A DNA stretch of 64,000 nucleotides, taken from Zanthoxylum bungeanum (taxonomy: Eukaryota > Streptophyta > Magnoliopsida > Sapindales > Rutaceae). Positions 55,596 to 64,000 of the stretch are shown one piece after another. The notes beneath the pieces are model-generated. The model had not been told where the DNA came from. It searched no databases and saw only the letters and a program-made list of their open reading frames with translations. The stretch covers positions 48,514 to 112,513 of the forward strand of contig SKCR01036121.1 in the NCBI GenBank assembly GCA_019454045.1, given 5' to 3'. The position numbers and the translations under genes were made by a program. Position 1 is the stretch's first letter, and every line of letters starts with the position of its first letter.

Positions 55596-57375
55596 ATATA
55601 ATCTAGTGGCTAGAATAATAATTTAACATCCTTACATTTTTTTTTTGTATTTTTCTGCATCTCAATTTTTTCTTTTTCTCTGCATCTTTGTAGATTCCAC
55701 CATGTACTGATTGATCCCACATTTAGACAAAGCCTGTACAAAATTCTCCAAGACTACATAGAAGAGAAAAATGAATTTAAATGGGATTTGTATGTTGCCA
55801 ATGAATTTGCTGAACTATCGCCATCTAGAGATTATTTCATAATTTTTACTGAAAATCGAGTTCGAGAAATTCAATTGAGATTTGAATTAACAAGAATTAG
55901 ATGATATTTTTAGGATCTAATCACTACATTTGTGCTATTTTTTGTCATTTATTTTTACTATTTGTTCTTCACTTATTTTATTTTATTTTATTTTTATAAG
56001 TATTGCATTTGCATATTTAAATTTTAGCATATATTATGTATTTATTATTGTATAAGACATTGATCTCGGTCATCTAGTGGTAGATTAAATAGAAAATCTT
56101 CATCACATTCATCATCAGTTAAAATGGCCGATAACCAAAATGAAAACCCACCTGACCTAGATGAAAATCCAGTTAATTAGGTAGAACATTAGTCTCAGTA
56201 AGGCGATCTTAATTATCCTAAGACACTTAGAGAATTCATGAATCCCACTGGGACAGGGTCACTATCTTGCATTGCTTTCCCCCCATATGCATCACGTTTC
56301 AATTTTAAACCAGATGCCATCCAACTTTTACCCATATTCCATGGTCTAGAATCAGAAAATTATTATCAACACTTAAGGAAATTCGAAGAGGTGTGTAATA
56401 CTTGCACATACCAAAATTGCAGCATGAATATAATTCGACTTAAGTTTTTCCATTTTATTTAAAGGATAAAGCTAAAATTCAGATGCAGATACTTATGTCA
56501 GGATCCATCAAAACATCGGATGATTTGCAAGAGCAATTTCTGAAAAAAATCTTTCCCCTTCATAGGATGAACTCATTTAAGAGGAGAATCAAAACTTTCA
56601 CACAAGAGTTGAGAGAAACACATTACCAATGTTGAGAGAGATTTAAAGAAATGTTAAATGTTTATCCACATCACGAATTTGAAACATGGAGGCCAGTTCC
56701 CTACTTCTACGAAGGTTTAACACCCCAAAGTAGACAAATAGTGAAAATAATATGTATTGGTGAATTTAAGGACAAAAGTCTCGAAGGTGCTCTAGATTAC
56801 CTAGAACACATAGCAGAGAATGCAAAACAATGTGTCACAATTGGTACTTATGAGTCGTTTGTAAAACCACAGTCATCTGATAAAGGCATATTTAATCTTA
56901 AAGAATACTATGAATTTTCTGTAAATATCCATCTATAGCTAAAAAAGTTGAGGCATTAGAAATGAGGAAGTTTGATCATGTCAAGTCAATTCAAGAAGTC
57001 ACATGTCATATATGTAATTCAAATGAACATGTCACACAAGTTTTTCCAACCTTACCAGCCCTGTAAGAATGTCTCCATGACCAAGTCAGTTCCATAAACA
57101 CCTTCAAGAGACCAAATCCAAACACATACTCTCAAACCTACAATTCTGGTTGGAGAAACCATCCAAACGTCAATTGGAGGAATGATAACCAAGCACAACT
57201 ATCACAACAACCTCCCCAAGTATGAAAGATACTTTTTCCAAAATCACATATGCATTGACCATTCATGAGAAAGGAAAGTTTCATACACAACCATAACCAA
57301 ACCCCAAGAGTAATCAAAACCCTCATGAAGGTAGTTCTGGTAGTCAACACTTAGACCAATGGAGTGAGAAAGGAA
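55596..57375 (+). pseudogene. Gypsy gag pseudogene (plus strand)
   Basis: A leader without genes runs to about 56,123. Gag begins at ATG 56,124 and has stops and frameshifts throughout. Recognisable blocks: the N-terminal Pro/Asn-rich part, the capsid core with IQLLPIFHGLESENYYQHLRKFEEVCNTC (56,310-56,400), and FETWRPVPYFYEGLTPQSRQIV with LDYLEHIAENA (56,675-56,825). The decayed knuckle region is near 57,005, and a C-terminal Asn/Gln-rich stretch lies near 57,130-57,220. Homologous sequence fades by about 57,375, and no protease or pol follows. Matches Athila/Tat-type gag. Confidence 0.8.
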
Positions 57376-60300
57376 AGCTATAAGAAAGTAAAGAAAGATG
57401 TATAAGAGTATAAGTAGCCAGAGATAAAGAAAAGTAAAGAGATAAAATAAGACAATGAAATACTATGGATATCTACCCTGGACAATAGAAAGAGAATATA
57501 AAAGCCCGAACAAGTATTAGAATGCCTAGAAGATGTAAGATCTATTCCCTCATCAGAACATTCCTCCAAGCCGAACTAATAGCCTTCGGGTAATTCGTAT
57601 AAATAGTAAGTTCCCCAAGTAACGAGGAATATGCAGTAAGATAAAAGAAGTGAGAGATCGAGGCTAGCCTAAGAAGTTCCCACAGACAATAGATGCCAAA
57701 AAGGACCTAGAGAACCCCAGATCCCCAAATCCAGACCCAAGCCCATAAGTAGGCAAATAAAGGTCATAAACAGAAACGATTAGTTACCTTATCCCAAGTA
57801 ATCCGATGAGGACAAGATCCTGAGCTATCTAGTCTACCACCGCTTAGTGATACCCGTTAAGAAAGATGTCCTGATGGAATCTAACTCATACTTGCCTTAC
57901 ATGAGGAATAGACTCTACCAGGACACATAGTACCAGAACGAGGATATCGAAACTCATCGAGATATACTATGCTTGCCCTAGTCCCTACTAGCATAGGTAT
58001 ATGTGACCGTAAGGAGCCAATGAGAGTTTATCTTAAGAAATGGAAAGACCTTGGAAGGCAGGTTACCTAGAAAAAGGTTAAGGAAGTTTCTAAGGATATA
58101 AGTAGAGAAACCAGTATAGCTTAAAGATCAAGGCAAGTTAGTGCGAGGTTTGCAAGACTAGTAGAAGTCCACAAGTTAGACCAAATGTAGTAGAACCTTC
58201 GAATCAGCCTAAGTCAGTAGAATCCGTGAAGTATACAAGAATAGACTCGAGAGGATGGAGATCTAGGAAGTAATCAGAAGTATCAGTCACCACTAGCATT
58301 GGTAGTATGACTTAGAATCAAAAGTCAAGATATGGAAGTTATACAAAGGGATGCGAAATGTAACAAGGAAATTCAGAACATTTAGGCATAAAGTTAACAT
58401 AATGAGAAGATAATAGTGTAGAGAATTGATAATAGTTGTGTGGTCCCAAGACATAGAGTAGTTGATCAGATCATCACCAAGTTTAAGTGTCAAACAAAAT
58501 GCGTATCCGCGGACTCCTATGGAATGTATACGCTCACTTCTTCGACCAGGACCTAGTTAAGAGAATGATCAGTAAATAAAATCAAATGAAGGGTTAGAAA
58601 AATCGCGAAATGGCTAGACAGCCAAATCGATAAGTTCAATGAAACATTGATAAGAAGCATGAGATAGAATAATGGGATGCCTCAGTAAGATGAGCTAAGT
58701 CTGGGATCCGCCGTTGAAATAAAGAACCCTTAAGGAAGTAAAGACTTAGAAATACGAAGACACTAGGATGAACAACTCTCAGGAATATGGTGAACAACTT
58801 ATAAAGAATCTCATGATTTTGAGAAGGAAAGACTAAGTAAAGAGTAGCACATGAACCAAGAAACTTAGTAGAGATGTCTTAAGCAATTAAAGATGATGAA
58901 GTTTCCAGGAAAAAAAATGATATAAGGAGTTCAATGAACTAAGATGAGTAGGAAGTCAAGTAATAGAGTGAAGCTTAGTAAGAAAGAATAATAGACAAAG
59001 TATAGTAGAAGTTTGACAGAGCATGAACCTTAAGGAGATTCACAATAAAGGGTGATATCATCGGTAGTTAGAAAACAAATTATTAGTATAGTTGAAACAC
59101 GAAAGAAACATTTGTAGCAGAGCAAGTCCTATAGGAAAGATAACAAAGATAGTATAACAGTATTCAGAGAAAGAAAATAGCGACTGCAGAGATTTAAGTA
59201 ACAAAAACTAACATGAATGAGTAAAGAGACAGTACGAGGAAGTTGTTAGGAAGCATGGCTCTAGAAGGATTTTACAGGGGATGTGGAATGATTGATTGCT
59301 GAAAATGATCAGGAGTTAGGTTGGAGAAGGCAAGCCAGACAAGTTTTAGCAGTAGTACCCTAGTGTAGGAAAAGACACCAGACATCTATATACGAGAGTC
59401 CTAGGCGAATGATATATGTCACCAAATCACCGTAACAGAAAAGCCTCAAGATAAGTTCACACCCTCTTAACCCTCGTTAACCAACAGCAATGAAGATGGA
59501 CTTGAAGTTCGTCTCAAGATATCCTCAGAAACGAGACAATGCATGGTGAAAAGAGATTGAAATATAAAGCCTTTAGATACAATACTAGAACAAAATAGAA
59601 AATGAAATAGCTCTAAGTGAGAGAGCTAGAAGAGAAGGCAAGGAAAAAATGAGGTACTAGTGAAGCACTAACAAGGATATAAGGAAACAGTGTTTAACAT
59701 GACTTGAGACATGTGAAAGGTGACATTCCTCAGATAAGGGGATGGAGATGTAGATCATATAAGTTTCAGGTACAGAACAGAACATGAGAATAGACAAAAA
59801 GGTCAACAAACAAAAGGCTTGGTAATGAAATGATTAAGGTGCAATGACAGTAAAAGAAAATACTAAGTAAGTATTGACAAAAGTGTAGTATAATACAAAA
59901 TCGAGAAAATAAGCTTACTAGAATAATGTAAATCATAAAGAGAGAGTAACCTAACAGGTAACCAAACTGGAGAACGAGTTGGTGTGAAAGAACAACAAAC
60001 AGATTTATAATAACAATGGAAGCAAAGTACAATATATATATATATATATATATATAAACTTTAGCCATAACCAAATCGCCCACGTCGATGTGAATAGTAG
60101 TGAGTACAGTTTAAGTACCGAGACGCACCCACTTAAGCATGAATATTTAGCCAATTGAGAGGGACCATTAGGAAACTACCTAGAATGAAAATTTTGCGTA
60201 CAAGCAGCATCGCTAGACAATATCAGTAAGTTAGAAAACCCAAAGCCCATAGATAAGCAGAAATATTAGAAATTTGAGGAGAGAAGCTCATAAGCGATTT

Positions 60301-61080
60301 AAGCTTGATAATGAGAATACAAAGAGTTAAGTAGCTAAAATATGAGAAGGAATGTTAAGATCAAGTTAAACAAGTGCAGCTAAAGGAATACCCAATACCA
60401 GCATTGTTAATAATGACAAAGATCATTCTTGTAAATTTATCAAATCCGAAAAGGGAAGTATAGGGACCCAACGACAGAGACATCGGTATTTTTTTAATGA
60501 GAGTTAAAAGAACCAGTTATTAAGAACCTGATCAAGTCAAATGATTGTTGAGTATAATTACAGAACTAGAAAAAGAGATTTCCTGGAGATAAAGAATATT
60601 GAGCACAACTAGAGGTCCAGATATGAGATAGTTAAAAATACTCAGTGAAGATCTTAATGAAACAAGAATAAGAGAATACCTCTTAGTAAATAATTTAAGA
60701 GATACTCACTGAAGCCACGAACTCGGAAGCAGCTTGCCCATGGATGACAAGAAGTATGATGCATAAGTTAACCAAATGAATAGGCAAAGACCTTCGTTGT
60801 TAAGAAAAATAGAATACCCGATGATATAGAATAGTTACAGCAAGCAAGGGTTCACACAGACAATTAGTGTACAGTTCTAGTTATGACTTCCAAGTCATAG
60901 CATTATAGGTTCAGAATAATACCGCACGGAAAATCATCGGGAAATGGTATATTATAGTGGATGAAACTCAAGCAATGGATATATAGTCAGATAAGTTGGT
61001 GGTTTATAGGGAACCCACAAATCCTGTGATCCATGATAAGATCCCAAGTTTAAAGAGGATTCGAGGACGAACCCTATTTA
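57376..61080 (+). other. Purine-rich non-coding internal region of a gypsy element
   Basis: 3.7 kb with AAG/AGA-rich sequence and no frame above about 105 codons. The longest (59,766-60,083, minus) is a low-complexity membrane-like artefact over a TA-dinucleotide run at 60,032-60,055. It ends in GGATTCGAGGACGAACCC (about 61,058-61,075), a word found at the end of pol in Del/Tekay-like elements, so it is probably a pol region decayed beyond recognition or replaced by non-coding sequence. The 5' LTR is not in the window. Confidence 0.5.
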
Positions 61081-61089
61081 AGGGGGGAT
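61081..61089 (+). other. Polypurine tract
   Basis: AGGGGGGAT lies four bases before the LTR start at 61,094. Confidence 0.7.
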
Positions 61090-61093
61090 AATT

Positions 61094-63563
61094 TGTAACG
61101 ACCGGGAATTCTGACTACTGATACACTGTGAGACGAGTGCCACGTGATATAAATTGTGGTTGGAAAGATATACCATCGTGAGATGACTATCAGTAAATTT
61201 TTCGAGAATCTGATGTCAGACGCTTCGATATATCACTACAGACAGTCCATGGTATTGGGACCGTAACTTTCTCATACGAACTCTAATTTTATGAATTTTA
61301 TATTTTCAAAAATATGAGATCGAGACCTACAACTTTCGTGTTGAACATTATTCCAAATTCAAACCAGAAATAGGCCGTAAATATGGATTAAAAATTTAGA
61401 TGAATAGTACCCGAGGGCATTCTAGTAAATTCTACCAACTTCTTCAAATTTCTACACTCTTCTTATTTTCTTTTAAGGCCAACTATAAAAGGGAGACATT
61501 ATTCATAAATATCCAAAAAATTGAAACAAAAAATTAAGAAAGAAACATGAGGTGATGAAGAGAGAAGAATAAGAAGAATAAGAGAAGAGAAGAAGAAAAT
61601 GAAGATAAGAAAAAAGGAAAATAAAAGATAAGAAAAGAAGGAAAATAGAAGAAGTAAGAGGCAAGAAGAATGACATCTATGGAACCTTGAAAGATAAGAA
61701 AAATACACAAAGAAGAGGTAATACCAATTTGACCCAAATTATTGTATTTTGATGACTATCATATGTTGGTGATGGGATGTGATGATGAATGAGATGATGT
61801 GTGTGTGATGTTCTTGATATTAAGTTTTGGGTTTAAATTGTATGGGGAATATGTAATAGATTGAAAGATTGATTGTTGATGAGATGATGATTTAGCTTAT
61901 GTAAAATTGAGTGTAATATGATGAATTAAGCATTGGTTTTTAGGATGGGAATGTTAGAGTTGTGCATTGGGTAAATTAGAATTGAAGAAGAAAGGGGCAG
62001 AATCGTGGAAATCGGGTTCGCGTCTCGACGCTAAAGAGCTGCGCGTCGCGACGCGCAAGAGAAAAATAAATACATATTTTTGTCTGTTGCGTGTCGCGAC
62101 GCGCAAGGAATTGAGTCACGAAGCGTGGCACATAATTTCCCAAAATCAGTTCTGAATTATTTCAGCTTCTCATGAATATGTTAGAAACCACCCTAAAGGC
62201 CCTGTATCGATTTATACTCGATAATACTTCATGATATAAGTATGATACACTTTGGAATGATAGTAGGTGTTTGAATGTAAAAACTTAGTATAATTTCGAA
62301 GCATTTCCACAGCCTATAATCTAACCAAGTTTACCGATTATAGCTTATCGGTAGGAATCCCAAATTCATCGACTTAGCGAAACAGTGCCAGCCAGATTTC
62401 GAATTAGGTGAGTGGACCTCTTTTCTCAATCTGATTTTATTTAACAGTTTTGATGACAGACTTATTCTTCGCTTTTAGGGCATTAGCCAATTTCTTTATT
62501 AGTTACAGTTTGTTTAGCATGTTTAAGAGATGATTTAGAAAATAAATATTTTTAAACATGAGTTTTATATTTTCGGGGCATGGGGAAAAACCCACCTCAG
62601 TATGTAACTTGATACAGTTTGGAATTGACGGACAGAGAACATGTGCACATGTAGAGGAGTGGGGGGACGGCGATACGTAATGCCCCCGGATTCTAGTTCA
62701 GGGCTAGGGGATGGCGATACGTAACACCATTAGACCCTAGTTCAGGGTCAGGTAGTAGCATGGATCAGCACTACCGGCTCTAGTTCAGTGGCTTGGGGGA
62801 CGTCGATACGTAACGCCTCAAGACCACAAGTTTCAGGGACATGAGTGGCATACTTTGGGGGACGGCGATACATAACGCCCCAAAGTCATGGGTTTGCATT
62901 CCCAGCTCCAGATAGGCGTATGGGGGGATGGAGATATGTAACGCCCCCATGCGTCAAGTTTTTCAGATACATACCAGTTTTCAGATTCCAGATTTTAAGT
63001 ATATAGCTTTCAAAAATCAGATTTTAGAAATAGTTTTCAGAAACCAGAGTTTCAAAACCAGTTTTCAGAAAGATGAGTTTTATAAAGGAGATTTCAGACG
63101 TAGTATTAGAAAAGAGTTTTCATATAAAGATTTCTTCTGGCACTTTGGTTTTAAAATCAAATGTTTTGATATTAGTATTTCAGTTTTTCGTCCACTCACT
63201 TAGATCGTACAACGATCTAACCCCCCACTCATAGTTTTCTGTGGTTGCAGGTATTCTCGGAGGACGAGCTCGGGAGGACGGATACTGATGTAGTCACTAG
63301 GGTTGGAGTCCACAAGTACAAGTTAGAGTCAATTAAAAGTTTTGTATTAGTCTTTGACTTTGAAAAAGTGTGTTATTGAGTTTTCAGTTTCAGATGTTGA
63401 GTTTGTATGTAATGATTTTGAGTTTGGGCTACGGTCCCACACATAATAAAATCAATTAAAGAAAAAAATATTAGTGTCTATTTATGGTTAGAAAGTCAGA
63501 GGTTTATGAGGTTAGTACGGTCTATCCCCTGTCGGTAATATCTCCTAGATCGGGGATGTTACA
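61094..63563 (+). repeat. 3' LTR of a Del/Tekay-like gypsy element
   Basis: 2,470 bp from TGTAACGACC to GGGATGTTACA, typical ends for this lineage. It contains the CpG-rich word GTCGCGACGCGCAA twice (62,045 and 62,092), a five-copy hairpin array (62,655-62,955), and a GAAGAAGAG-type purine run (61,550-61,670) that yields false Leu/Phe-rich frames on the minus strand. Confidence 0.8.
62655..62955 (+). repeat. Five stem-loops with conserved core GGCGATACGTAACG
   Basis: Cores near 62,669, 62,713, 62,802, 62,863 and 62,928. Flanks pair in each copy with different bases: GGGGG/CCCCC; CTA..GG/CC..TAG; CTTGGGG/CCTCAAG; ACTTTGGGG/CCCCAAAGT; ATGGGGG/CCCCCAT extended by GCG/CGC-type pairs. Intervening sequence is partly repeated (CTAGTTCAGGG). 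Confidence 0.75.
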
Positions 63564-64000
63564 TATAAATATATAAATAAAAACAAAAACAAAAAGTAAA
63601 TAACAAAAGGAAAAAAAAAGAAGCAAAAAGCAAAAAGAAAAAAAAAACAATGACAATCCAACGAAATGGATTGTCATGGCAATTATTTTTGACAATTGTA
63701 AAAGTTACAGTAATGCAACTTTTACAATTACAGATCAAAAATTTGGATGAATAGTATTTGATGGTCATTCTAGTAAATTCTCAAAGTTTCTCCCAATTTC
63801 TAAAACCTTCTGATTTCAAATGGCCCAAGTATAAAAGGGAAATATTATTCATATATCCCTAAAATTCAAAAGAGAAATAAGAAAACGTGGAAGGAGAATG
63901 AGAAGAAGAAAAAAAGAAGAAAAATAAGAAGAGAAGAAAAAGAAGATAGAAAGAGGAGGGAAGAAGAAGGAAAGAAGAGGCATGGCATCCATGAGAGACT
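63564..64000. mobile_element. Chimeric LTR-like sequence
   Basis: 63,564-63,731 resembles 54,560-54,730 (A-rich run followed by the same hairpin cluster), while 63,737-64,000 resembles 61,390-61,680 (AAAATTTGGATGAATAGTA, CATTCTAGTAAATTCT, TATAAAAGGGA, then a purine run). The junction is at about 63,732. It runs off the window. No gene. Confidence 0.5.

Noticed and set aside
59766..60083. 105-codon minus-strand membrane protein
   Set aside because: The start lies over a TA dinucleotide run and the hydrophobicity follows from AT-rich composition.
61499..61737. Leu/Phe-rich minus-strand membrane-like proteins
   Set aside because: Translation of a GAA/AGA purine run in the LTR; low complexity.

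Overview
The window is nuclear DNA of a flowering plant, very probably a eudicot. It is AT-rich, contains no bacterial-type genes, and is built almost entirely of nested plant LTR retrotransposons: Ty1/copia elements with initiator-tRNA-Met primer sites, and Ty3/gypsy elements with tRNA-Arg or tRNA-Asp-like primer sites. Smaller DNA transposons and SINE pieces are scattered among them. Only one ordinary host gene is visible, a PARP-like-domain gene on the minus strand at 50,397-51,203. The species cannot be named from this sequence. I had no search tools, so family names rest on motifs and structure.

Left third (1-24,400). A decayed copia element on the plus strand runs from the window start to about 19,753. 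It has been hit three times: in its LTR by an 11.1-kb retroelement (818-11,962, target duplication GGTGT), in gag by a small non-coding retroelement (14,175-16,061, duplication GTGGC), and in the protease/integrase region by a solo LTR (17,050-19,107, duplication ATCAA). The 11.1-kb element is the highlight. Its LTRs are nearly identical, it has a tRNA-Arg primer site and a polypurine tract, it shows no gag-pol, and it carries an intact intronless LOG gene (cytokinin-activating phosphoribohydrolase) in sense orientation with an NLS-like and EAR-like C-terminal tail. From 19,754 to 24,400 lies the remnant of another gypsy-type element: a coiled-coil reading frame split by a solo LTR that itself holds a MITE, then a tandem-repeat region.

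Middle (24,406-43,957). A solo gypsy-like LTR (24,406-43,019) is opened by a 16.8-kb copia element with no coding capacity (25,969-42,745, duplication ATAAC). That element is opened by a minus-strand copia element (32,243-39,916, duplication GTTGC), whose 3' part is replaced by a CACTA-transposon fragment. The tail and a probable LTR of the element that was invaded first continue at 43,025-43,957.

Right third (43,958-64,000). A TIR-bounded element containing a GC-rich minisatellite is followed by an AT-rich repeat present twice. One copy holds a 787-bp Mutator-like element (9-bp duplication) and the other a short SINE, so each copy serves as the empty site for the other. After the host gene come a pol-less minus-strand gypsy element, a plus-strand gypsy element inserted in its LTR, and the 3' end of a third gypsy element with a 2.47-kb LTR.

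A recurrent pattern that ordinary annotation does not explain: tandem or regularly spaced motifs in several unrelated elements can be read as small stem-loops with a constant loop or core and stems that change on both sides while keeping pairing. I see this by eye in the LOG element's 39-bp array, the 23.5-24.2 kb array, the copia leaders, and the LTR at 62.6-62.95 kb.
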